From Rhodospirillaceae bacterium (GTDB lineage Bacteria > Pseudomonadota > Alphaproteobacteria > Rhodospirillales > Magnetospirillaceae), in NCBI GenBank assembly GCA_013349735.1, contig DUZC01000039.1, positions 1 to 12,643 on the forward strand: DNA of 12,643 bases, written 5' to 3'. How positions within the stretch are numbered: position 1 is the stretch's first letter; the number at the start of each line of letters is the position of its first letter. The notes below the pieces were generated by a model. That model saw only the letters and a list, made by a program, of their open reading frames with translations. It searched no databases and was not told where the DNA came from. Shown here in pieces: positions 6,722 through 12,643 of this stretch. A program made the translations under genes and the position numbers.

Positions 6722-6754
6722 GGCTTCGCCCGCGCAAAGCCATCTCTGCGCGGG
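6722..6754 (-). promoter_or_regulatory. Alternative hairpins in the pnp leader
   Basis: In the transcript, hairpin A pairs CCCGCGCA (6754-6747) with TGCGCGGG (6736-6729) over 8 perfect bp with a 10-base loop. Hairpin B pairs GGCTTTGC (6741-6734) with GCGAAGCC (6729-6722) with a 4-base loop. It contains one G-U pair that works only in minus-strand RNA. The two share bases and cannot form together. Neither is followed by a T tract, so an intrinsic terminator is unlikely. In E. coli the rpsO-pnp spacer holds an RNase III site through which PNPase represses its own gene; a similar role here is inferred from position. Confidence 0.45.
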
Positions 6755-6767
6755 ATCCAATCCGGTC

Positions 6768-6790
6768 GACCCTTTTTGTGTCGAAGGGTC
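6768..6790 (-). promoter_or_regulatory. Hairpin at the rpsO stop codon
   Basis: On the minus strand GACCCTT (6790-6784) pairs with AAGGGTC (6774-6768), a 7 bp perfect stem with a 9-base loop. Its first base is the last base of the rpsO TAG stop. With no T run after it, it looks like a 3'-end stabilising or processing structure for the rpsO message rather than a terminator. Confidence 0.35.
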
Positions 6791-7059
6791 TATTTGCGTA
6801 AGCCGAGACGGCCAATCAGCTGCTCGTAACGAGCATTATTCTTGGCCTTCAGATAATCCAACAAGCGTCGGCGCTGACCAACCATGATCAACAGACCGCG
6901 CCGCGAGTGGAAATCCTTTTTGTGATCTTTGAAATGTTCAGTGAGATTGCGAATCCGTTCAGAAAGGATGGCAACCTGAACTTCCGGTGAGCCGGTATCA
7001 TTGCCACCGGTGGCATATTCTTTAATGAGCTCTTGCTTGCGCTCAGCGGTAATCGACAT
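6790..7059 (-). CDS. rpsO: 30S ribosomal protein S15
   Basis: S15 is a primary 16S rRNA-binding protein of the small subunit that organises the central domain and contacts the 50S subunit. The 89-residue length is standard. Typical segments are TGSPEVQVAILSERI (22-36), HFKDHKKDFHSRRGLL (42-57, rRNA-contacting His and Asp residues) and the C-terminal RRRLLDYLK with a basic end. ATG 7059 has GGAG six bases upstream and lies 16 bp after truB. That short spacer leaves little room for the pseudoknot leader used for S15 autoregulation in E. coli, unless it folds into truB. Confidence 0.97.
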   Translation of the reverse strand: MSITAERKQELIKEYATGGNDTGSPEVQVAILSERIRNLTEHFKDHKKDFHSRRGLLIMVGQRRRLLDYLKAKNNARYEQLIGRLGLRK

Positions 7060-7075
7060 CGCAGACTCCGATCTT

Positions 7076-7993
7076 CTAAAGGTTCAACACACGCACCGAG
7101 CGAATTTCGTCGCCATCAATGCGGGCCAAAGCCACCAAACGCCCACCGGCCATGGCACGCAGGGTTAATCCGGCAGCATGGGTCGGCAGGTCTCGGAACA
7201 GCGCCAGCCGAGAAATCGACAGGGACTGCCCGCTCTGCAGGCGGCGGGCCTCGTCTTCCGTCAGGGCCAAGGCCGGGATGTCGTCCAGCGCGGTCTCAAC
7301 AGGAAGCACAAAATTTGCAGCGGCGGCACTATGCCCAAACTCTTCCAGCTTATCCAGGGAAATCGACTGCGCTTGCCCAAACGGACCGCAGCGCGTCCGA
7401 CGCAGGGCTGTCACATAGCCAACCGTACCCAAAGCCAAAGCAAGATCCCGGGCCAAGGCACGGATATAGGTGCCCTTGCCGCAGGAAACCTCGAAGTCGG
7501 CGCTGTCTGCTGTTGCCTCGAGCAAAGCCAGATGTTCGATATGAACCTGCCTGGGCGCCAAAACCACGGGCAGATCGGCGCGGGCCAGATCATAGGCGCG
7601 CCGTCCGTCGATCTTCAGAGCGGAAAAGGCCGGTGGCATCTGACAGATGTCACCAACAAACGCCGGCAAAGCGGCCTCTATTGCGGCCGCTGTCGGCCGG
7701 TGGTCGCTGGTGGCCGTCACCAGCCCCTCGGCGTCATCGGTATTGCGCTGTTCGCCCCAGGTAACGCGCCAGCGATAGGTCTTGGCGCCATCCATCACCA
7801 AGGACACCGTCTTGGTGGCTTCGCCCAGGGCAATCGGCAGCACGCCGCTGGCCAAAGGATCCAAAGTGCCACCATGACCGACTTTGGCGGCGTCCAGACA
7901 GCGCCGCACCCGCCCCACCACCTGGGTCGACGTCAGGCCGAGCGGTTTGTCGATCGCAATCCAGCCATGGATGGGCCGACCGCGCTTAGCCAT
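7076..7993 (-). CDS. truB: tRNA pseudouridine-55 synthase TruB
   Basis: TruB isomerises uridine 55 in the T-loop of tRNAs and also acts as a tRNA chaperone. The 305-residue chain starts with the family motif GWIAIDKPLGLTS (10-22). It carries the catalytic box GGTLDPLASGVLP (41-53) with Asp45 as nucleophile, then a tRNA-binding segment CGKGTYIRALARDL and a C-terminal PUA-like domain ending in IRSVRVLNL. ATG 7993 is chosen because it overlaps the rbfA stop by 8 bp, a coupled arrangement, and homologues begin close to this point. The frame extends to a TTG at 8029 but with no added conserved sequence. Confidence 0.96.
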   Translation of the reverse strand: MAKRGRPIHGWIAIDKPLGLTSTQVVGRVRRCLDAAKVGHGGTLDPLASGVLPIALGEATKTVSLVMDGAKTYRWRVTWGEQRNTDDAEGLVTATSDHRPTAAAIEAALPAFVGDICQMPPAFSALKIDGRRAYDLARADLPVVLAPRQVHIEHLALLEATADSADFEVSCGKGTYIRALARDLALALGTVGYVTALRRTRCGPFGQAQSISLDKLEEFGHSAAAANFVLPVETALDDIPALALTEDEARRLQSGQSLSISRLALFRDLPTHAAGLTLRAMAGGRLVALARIDGDEIRSVRVLNL

Positions 7994-8402
7994 CCGAGGG
8001 GTTGGGCTCTGGCGGGTCGCTTTGTTCAAGATCGCGTCGGACCAGTGGCGAATTTAACAAGGCCTCGATGCGGCTCGAGCGCTCAAAGGAAACATCCGGC
8101 GCAAAAACCAGATCGGGAACCACGCGCAACTGCACCATGCTGGCCAAAGCATGGCGAATATAGGATCGCACCCGCTTTAAGCCTTTGATCAGCGCCTGGC
8201 TGTCACCGCCCCCCAGCGGAACCACAAAGACTGTGGCATGGCTCAGATCCGGACTGACAGAAACTTCGGTAACGGTAATGGCCCGGCCGGCGACATCGGG
8301 ATCCCGGATATCGTCTCGTTCCAGAATCGCGGCAATGGCGTGGCGCAATTCTTCACCGACACGCAATTGGCGCTGGCTGGGCTCACGATGGCCTCGGCTC
8401 AT
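7986..8402 (-). CDS. rbfA: 30S ribosome-binding factor A
   Basis: RbfA is a small KH-like protein that binds the free 30S subunit during late 16S rRNA 5'-end maturation and helps growth in the cold. The 138-residue chain shows the family start SQRQLRVGEELRHAIAAIL (9-27), the core VTEVSVSPDLSHATVFV (44-60), and LRVVPDLVFAPDVSFERSSRIEALL (92-116). A proline-rich acidic tail follows. ATG 8402 has AAGGA eight bases upstream. That ribosome binding site overlaps the infB stop codon (TAAGGA), which suggests reinitiation after infB. The stop overlaps the truB start. Confidence 0.96.
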   Translation of the reverse strand: MSRGHREPSQRQLRVGEELRHAIAAILERDDIRDPDVAGRAITVTEVSVSPDLSHATVFVVPLGGGDSQALIKGLKRVRSYIRHALASMVQLRVVPDLVFAPDVSFERSSRIEALLNSPLVRRDLEQSDPPEPNPSDG

Positions 8403-8413
8403 GGCCCGATTCC

Positions 8414-10978
8414 TTAAAGAATGCCGGCAACTTCCTCGATCTCAAAACATTCGATGACATCGCCGGACTGAATGTCGTTGTAATTCTCGAACGACATCCC
8501 GCATTCATACCCTTCGCGAACCTCGCGAACATCATCCTTGAAGCGCTTCAACTGGCCCAAAGCGCCTTCATGGATAACCACATTGTCACGCAGCAGCCTG
8601 ACTTTGGCCCCGCGCTTGACCATGCCTTCGGTGACGAAACAGCCGCCAACCTTGCCCACTTTGGTAATGTTGAAAACCTCGCGGATTTCGGCATTGCCCA
8701 GGAAGCGCTCTTTCAGGGTCGGGGCCAGCATGCCGGTCAAGGCTTTGCGCAGATCGTCGGCGACGTCATAGATGATTGAATAATAGCGGATTTCGACGGC
8801 ATCGCGCCTGGCCATATCGCGGGCCTGCGGATTGGCCCGCACATTGAAGCCAATCACCAGGGCATCCGACGCCTTGGCCAAAGTGATGTCCGACTCATTA
8901 ACCCCACCGACGGCCGAATGCAGCACCCGAACCTTAACCTGATCGGTTCCCATTTTTTCCAGGGTCGCCACAATGGCCTCAACCGAGCCCTGCACATCGC
9001 CCTTGATCACCACCGGCATTTCCTTGGCTTCACCGGCCGCGATCTTCGAGAACATTTGTTCCAAGGTCCCGCGCGCACCGGCAGCCACCTTGGCTTCGCG
9101 CTCTTTGCGCTGGCGGTAATCCGCCACTTCACGGGCCCGCATTTCGGTTTCAACCGTGATGAAGTCATCACCGGCCGCCGGCGTTCCCTGCAGCCCCAGA
9201 ACTTCGACCGGGGTCGCCGGACCGGCAGATTCGAGCTTATTGCCATGATCGTCGACGAGGGCACGGACGCGGCCCCACTCCGAGCCGGCAACGAAGACGT
9301 CGCCAACCTTCAGCGTTCCGCGTTGGACCAGAACGGTGGCCACCGAACCCCGGCCCCGCTCCATTTTTGCTTCAACCACAACGCCCTGCGCCGCACGATC
9401 GGGATTGGCTTTGAGGTCCAAAATCTCGGCCTGAAGAAGAATGGCCTCTTCAAGCTTGTCGAGATTCAGACGCTGCTTTGCCGAGACTTCGACGGCCAGC
9501 ACATCGCCGCCCAGATCTTCGGTAACCAGTTCATGCTGCAGCAATTCCTGGCGCACCCGCTGGGTATTGGCGTCCGGTTTGTCGATCTTGTTGATGGCGA
9601 CGATAATGGGCACGCGTGCCGCCCGGGCATGGCGAATGGCCTCAACCGTCTGTGGCATGATCCCATCATCGGCTGCGACCACCAGAACCACGATATCGGT
9701 GACCTTGGCGCCGCGGGCCCGCATCGCCGTGAAGGCCTCATGGCCGGGGGTATCGATAAAAGTGATCCGCTGGCCCCCTTGCAAAGTCACCTGATAGGCG
9801 CCGATATGCTGGGTGATACCGCCGGCCTCGCCCGAAACCACATCGGTGGCCCGAAGCGCGTCCAGAAGCGAGGTCTTGCCATGATCGACATGGCCCATGA
9901 CCGTAACCACCGGCGGCCGCGAGATCAGGTGATCATCAACATCGACGTGACCGGACAGGCCGATTTCCACATCGGACTCAGCGACCCGCTTAACATTATG
10001 GCCGAATTCGCTGACCACCAGTTCAGCGGTATCCGCATCGATGACCTGATTAATCGTCGCCATGATGCCATTGCGCATCAGACATTTAATGACATCAACA
10101 CCGCGTTCGGCCATGCGGTTGGCCAATTCCTGAACAGAGATGGTTTCCGGCACCACCACGTCACGGATGACTTTTTCGCTGCTTTTTTGCATCTGCTTCA
10201 GACGTTCGCGTTCCCGCGCCCGTTTGACAGCGGCCAGCGACCGGCCACGTTGACCGCGATCGTCCTCTTCCAACGCCGCCGTGATGGTCAGCTTGCCCTC
10301 GCGGCGTCGCGGCTCACTGCGCTTGGCCACCGCGATGGGCTTATGCGGAGCCGGTCGCCCGCCAGGGCGCTTGCCACGCTCTTCCTCGTCCTCGTCATCC
10401 AACAAAACTTTTGACGCCGTTCCGACGGGCTGGACAGCGATGCTGGGTTTAACGGGGGCGATCTCTACAGCCGGCGGCGCAACCGGCGCTTCGCCTTCCT
10501 GAGCCGGGGCAACAGCTTCGACCGGCGGCTCGGGCTCATCGGCACGAAGCTTCGCCGCTTCTTCAGCAGCCAGACGCCGAATTTCATCATCGGCGGCGCG
10601 CCGGCGTTCATCTTCGGCAGCGCGGCGACGCGCATCCTCGTCGGCCTTAAGCGCATCTTGCAAGGCGCGGGCGCGGGCGGCTTTTTCGCCTGTGGTCAGG
10701 TCATGAAGGTGATGCGCAGGATCCTCATGCGGCGGATGCACGGGCGAAGGCGGGGGCTCGAATTCAGGAGGGCGGGGGCCGTCCTTGACCTCGTGAAGCA
10801 CCCCTCCGGCACCGGTGGCAAAGGTTCGCTTCTTGCGGACCTCAACCGTTACAACCTTGGAGCGACCATGCGAGAAGCTCTGGCGCACCTGCCCAGTCTC
10901 GACGGTCTTCTTGAGTTCAAGCTTGCCCGGCGACAGTTTCAGGGGCGTCTTCCGGTCATGGTCGTTGGACTCAGTCAT
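8414..10978 (-). CDS. infB: Translation initiation factor IF-2
   Basis: IF-2 is the GTPase that brings initiator fMet-tRNA to the 30S subunit and promotes subunit joining. The 854-residue chain has a lysine-rich N-terminus, then a long Ala/Arg/Glu-rich region (about 98-150) likely to be an extended charged helix. A Pro/Ala-rich acidic linker follows to about 205. The IF2-N module is at about 279-330 (SVQELANRMAERGVDVIKCL). The GTPase domain carries G1 GHVDHGKT (362-369), the switch region GGITQHIG (386-393), G3 DTPGHE (409-414), G4 NKID (463-466) and G5 SAK (499-501). Domains II, III and IV follow, ending in the familiar SFENYNDIQSGDVIECFE. ATG 10978 has only a weak upstream purine stretch; a stable hairpin sits about 25 bases before it. 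Confidence 0.97.
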   Translation of the reverse strand: MTESNDHDRKTPLKLSPGKLELKKTVETGQVRQSFSHGRSKVVTVEVRKKRTFATGAGGVLHEVKDGPRPPEFEPPPSPVHPPHEDPAHHLHDLTTGEKAARARALQDALKADEDARRRAAEDERRRAADDEIRRLAAEEAAKLRADEPEPPVEAVAPAQEGEAPVAPPAVEIAPVKPSIAVQPVGTASKVLLDDEDEEERGKRPGGRPAPHKPIAVAKRSEPRRREGKLTITAALEEDDRGQRGRSLAAVKRARERERLKQMQKSSEKVIRDVVVPETISVQELANRMAERGVDVIKCLMRNGIMATINQVIDADTAELVVSEFGHNVKRVAESDVEIGLSGHVDVDDHLISRPPVVTVMGHVDHGKTSLLDALRATDVVSGEAGGITQHIGAYQVTLQGGQRITFIDTPGHEAFTAMRARGAKVTDIVVLVVAADDGIMPQTVEAIRHARAARVPIIVAINKIDKPDANTQRVRQELLQHELVTEDLGGDVLAVEVSAKQRLNLDKLEEAILLQAEILDLKANPDRAAQGVVVEAKMERGRGSVATVLVQRGTLKVGDVFVAGSEWGRVRALVDDHGNKLESAGPATPVEVLGLQGTPAAGDDFITVETEMRAREVADYRQRKEREAKVAAGARGTLEQMFSKIAAGEAKEMPVVIKGDVQGSVEAIVATLEKMGTDQVKVRVLHSAVGGVNESDITLAKASDALVIGFNVRANPQARDMARRDAVEIRYYSIIYDVADDLRKALTGMLAPTLKERFLGNAEIREVFNITKVGKVGGCFVTEGMVKRGAKVRLLRDNVVIHEGALGQLKRFKDDVREVREGYECGMSFENYNDIQSGDVIECFEIEEVAGIL

Positions 10979-11003
10979 AGGATCGTTTTACTCTCGCTTT
11001 TTC

Positions 11004-11021
11004 GCAGACGCCCTCGTCTGC
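11004..11021 (-). promoter_or_regulatory. Hairpin between ylxR and infB
   Basis: On the minus strand GCAGACG and CGTCTGC form a perfect 7 bp stem closing an AGGG tetraloop, followed by GAAAAAG. It fills the centre of the 51 bp ylxR-infB spacer, 25 bases before the infB ATG. It lacks a T tract, so a processing, stabilising or translational role is more likely than termination. Confidence 0.4.
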
Positions 11022-11029
11022 ACCCAAAA

Positions 11030-11641
11030 TTACATCTTCGTTCTGAACCCAGCCAATCGCCCGGCTTCGCTCAGGAACCGCTCGGCCAATCGACCCGGCG
11101 CCATCAGCCCATGCACGGCATGATCGCGACCAAAGGCCGCACCCAGTTCCCGGCTGGCCAATTCTGTCACCACCGGCAACCCTCTGGCCAAAGCCAGAAC
11201 CTTTTCGCGGCTGTCCGCGGCGCCATCACTGGCTGCCAGAACGACACGGCCTCGTCCGGCCTTCAATTCGCCACGCACCTTCTCAAACCCGGCCACCGCC
11301 TGACCTGCCCTTCGCCCCAAACCAATCAGGTCGATACAGCGTCCTAACAGCAAGCGCTCGATCAGATCAGCCAGATCGGGCTGAACCTCGACCCGCCGGC
11401 GGGCCGCCTTCGCGAAGAGACCTTTCCTTGCGGCCGTATTTACCACATCCCGATCAGCGCTCAACCATAAACCCCGACCCGGCAACCGCGCCGCCACATC
11501 CGGAACCACGGCGCCGTCGGGACTGATGCCAAAACGGACCATGCATTCCACCGGCCTTACCACAGCCGTCACAATACAACGACGGCAAGGCCCCGAGTCC
11601 TCTTGGTCCTCCGCCAGACCTTCGGCATCTGACTCTTGCAC
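11030..11641 (-). CDS. ylxR: YlxR (RnpM) fused to an L7Ae-like domain
   Basis: A 203-residue RNA-binding protein. The N-terminal part (about 17-85) is the YlxR/DUF448 domain with GPCRRCIVT (17-25), then RFGISPDGAVVPDVAARLPGRGLWLSAD (36-63). The YlxR homologue RnpM in Bacillus-type bacteria binds the RNase P RNA. The C-terminal part (about 92-195) resembles the YlxQ/L7Ae/L30e fold, with LIGLGRRAGQAVAGFEKVRGEL (105-126). In Firmicutes these are two adjacent genes, ylxR and ylxQ, whereas fused forms are familiar in Alphaproteobacteria. The only usable start before the conserved motif is GTG 11641. An AAGGG lies 17 to 18 bases upstream, partly inside a small hairpin. The gene begins 26 bp after nusA and is followed by infB. 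Confidence 0.9.
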   Translation of the reverse strand: MQESDAEGLAEDQEDSGPCRRCIVTAVVRPVECMVRFGISPDGAVVPDVAARLPGRGLWLSADRDVVNTAARKGLFAKAARRRVEVQPDLADLIERLLLGRCIDLIGLGRRAGQAVAGFEKVRGELKAGRGRVVLAASDGAADSREKVLALARGLPVVTELASRELGAAFGRDHAVHGLMAPGRLAERFLSEAGRLAGFRTKM

Positions 11642-11648
11642 CGAAGCC

Positions 11649-11661
11649 GGGATCAGATCCC
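11649..11661 (-). promoter_or_regulatory. Small hairpin over the ylxR ribosome binding region
   Basis: GGGAT and ATCCC form a 5 bp stem with a 3-base loop in the 26 bp nusA-ylxR spacer. On the minus strand the stem begins inside AAGGG (11664-11660), the only purine-rich ribosome binding candidate near GTG 11641. It could therefore hide that site and make ylxR depend on nusA translation. The structure is short and could be chance. Confidence 0.25.
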
Positions 11662-11667
11662 TTATGG

Positions 11668-12643
11668 TCAGGCGGTTTCTCCCTCGCCTTGGAACCAGTG
11701 GGCCCGCGCAGCCATGATCACCGCATTGGCCTGGTCTTCCGTCAAACTGTCCTTGCCCAGCAACTCCATCAGCTCGTCGCCGGCCAGATCGGCCAGGTCG
11801 TCCAGGGTTTTGACGCCCTTTTCGCCCAAAGTCACCAGCATCGCCGAGGACAAGCCTTCGATGGCGGCCATCGCGTCGTCAACCCCCAGCGCGCGGCGTC
11901 GCTCGGTATTGCGCTCGTCCTGTTCTTCAAGATAGGCGCGCGCCCTTTGCTGCAATTCCCCGGCAATCCCTTCGTCGAATCCCTCGATATCGGTCAGATC
12001 CTCCAGGGGGACAAAGGCCACTTCTTCCACCGACGAGAACCCTTCAGTGACCAGAAGATGGGCAATCACATCGTCAACATCCAGGGCGTCGATAAACATC
12101 TTCGAGCGACTTTTGAACTCTTCGGTACGACGCTCGGATTCCTCGGCCTCAGTCAGAATGTCGATATCCCAACCGGTCAGCTGCGAGGCCAGCCTGACAT
12201 TCTGGCCGCGCCGACCGATGGCCAGGCTCAGCTGCTCATCAGGCACGACAACTTCAATACGGTTGGCCTCTTCGTCCAAAACCACTTTGGCCACTTCAGC
12301 CGGGGCCAGCGCATTGACGATGAAGGTGGCCGGATCACCGGACCACTGAATAATATCGATTTTCTCGCCCTGCAATTCGGCAACCACCGCCTGAACCCGG
12401 CTACCCCGCATGCCGACGCAGGCACCGACCGGATCGATACCGGAATCACGGCTGACCACCGCAATCTTGGCGCGCGAGCCCGGATCCCGGGCAACCGCCT
12501 TCAGCTCGATGATACCATCGTAAATTTCCGGCACTTCCTGCGCAAACAGCTTGGCCATGAATTGCGGATGAGTCCGCGACAGGAAGATCTGCGGACCACG
12601 CGGTTCCTGGCGAACATCATAAATAAAAGCCCGAACCCGATCG
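11668..12643 (-). CDS. nusA: Transcription elongation/termination factor NusA, N-terminus outside window
   Basis: NusA binds RNA polymerase and nascent RNA and controls pausing, termination and antitermination. The frame is open to the window edge, so the N-terminal domain and most of S1 are missing. The visible 324 residues begin with the end of S1 (DRVRAFIYDVRQEPRG, then IFLSRTHPQF). KH1 follows, ending in DPVGACVGMRGSRVQAVV, then KH2 with LAIGRRGQNVRLASQLTGWDIDILTE. Two helix-hairpin-helix-like C-terminal acidic repeats come next, around LLVTEGFSSVEEVAFVPLEDL and LVTLGEKGVKTLDDLADL. An internal Met at 12558 is not the start, because the S1 sequence continues upstream of it without a stop. 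The domain order is standard. Confidence 0.96.
   Translation of the reverse strand, partial: DRVRAFIYDVRQEPRGPQIFLSRTHPQFMAKLFAQEVPEIYDGIIELKAVARDPGSRAKIAVVSRDSGIDPVGACVGMRGSRVQAVVAELQGEKIDIIQWSGDPATFIVNALAPAEVAKVVLDEEANRIEVVVPDEQLSLAIGRRGQNVRLASQLTGWDIDILTEAEESERRTEEFKSRSKMFIDALDVDDVIAHLLVTEGFSSVEEVAFVPLEDLTDIEGFDEGIAGELQQRARAYLEEQDERNTERRRALGVDDAMAAIEGLSSAMLVTLGEKGVKTLDDLADLAGDELMELLGKDSLTEDQANAVIMAARAHWFQGEGETA

Noticed and set aside
7178..8188. 336-codon open frame on the plus strand
   Set aside because: It is antisense to truB and part of rbfA and has no domain signature. Long antisense frames are common in GC-rich genomes.
8918..10414. 498-codon open frame on the plus strand
   Set aside because: It lies entirely opposite the conserved infB gene. 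Its product has no recognisable motif and is rich in His, Arg, Gly and Asn, as expected from antisense of a GC-rich gene.
1..12643. Mobile elements, CRISPR arrays, tRNA or rRNA genes, prophage or defence genes
   Set aside because: No transposase-like frames, spaced direct repeats, tRNA-like folds or rRNA segments were seen. The region is a continuous run of conserved minus-strand genes.

Overview
The window is a densely packed chromosomal segment from an alphaproteobacterium in which every supportable gene lies on the minus strand. The upstream end of the series is therefore at high coordinates. Three things point to Alphaproteobacteria, perhaps a Rhodospirillales-like lineage: the order nusA-ylxR-infB-rbfA-truB-rpsO-pnp, a YlxR protein fused to an L7Ae-like domain, and an Irr-type Fur-family regulator, a subfamily known from this class. 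The order-level placement is an inference from family resemblance; no search was run.

Region A (12643 down to about 4498) is the classical transcription/translation operon. It holds nusA (5' end outside the window), ylxR/rnpM, infB, rbfA, truB, rpsO and pnp. The genes are close or overlapping: the infB stop codon overlaps the rbfA ribosome binding site, rbfA and truB overlap by 8 bp, and truB and rpsO are 16 bp apart. The longest non-coding gap (147 bp, rpsO-pnp) contains three possible RNA hairpins, two of them mutually exclusive. That region is a plausible RNase-processing or autoregulation site for pnp. Together these genes cover transcription elongation/termination, translation initiation, 30S maturation, tRNA pseudouridylation and RNA decay.

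Region B (about 4483 to 2234) has a cytosolic glycerophosphodiester phosphodiesterase 14 bp after pnp. After a 102 bp gap comes a nitronate-monooxygenase-like flavoprotein with an unusual C-terminal cysteine cluster.

Region C (about 2156 to 1) is an iron/metal-flavoured set: an Irr regulator with its own good ribosome binding site, an unrecognised small membrane protein, a secreted DUF1007 protein and a NicO-family nickel/cobalt-type permease that runs off the window. The last two are almost contiguous (2 bp between stop and start). The co-orientation suggests, but does not prove, a metal-responsive unit.

Most of the window is ordinary core genome. I see no mobile element, CRISPR array, phage gene, tRNA or rRNA. 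The best leads for something less described are the Irr / membrane protein / DUF1007 / NicO set, the Cys-rich tail of the flavoprotein, and the alternative hairpins in the pnp leader. No stretch longer than 300 bp lacks a gene.
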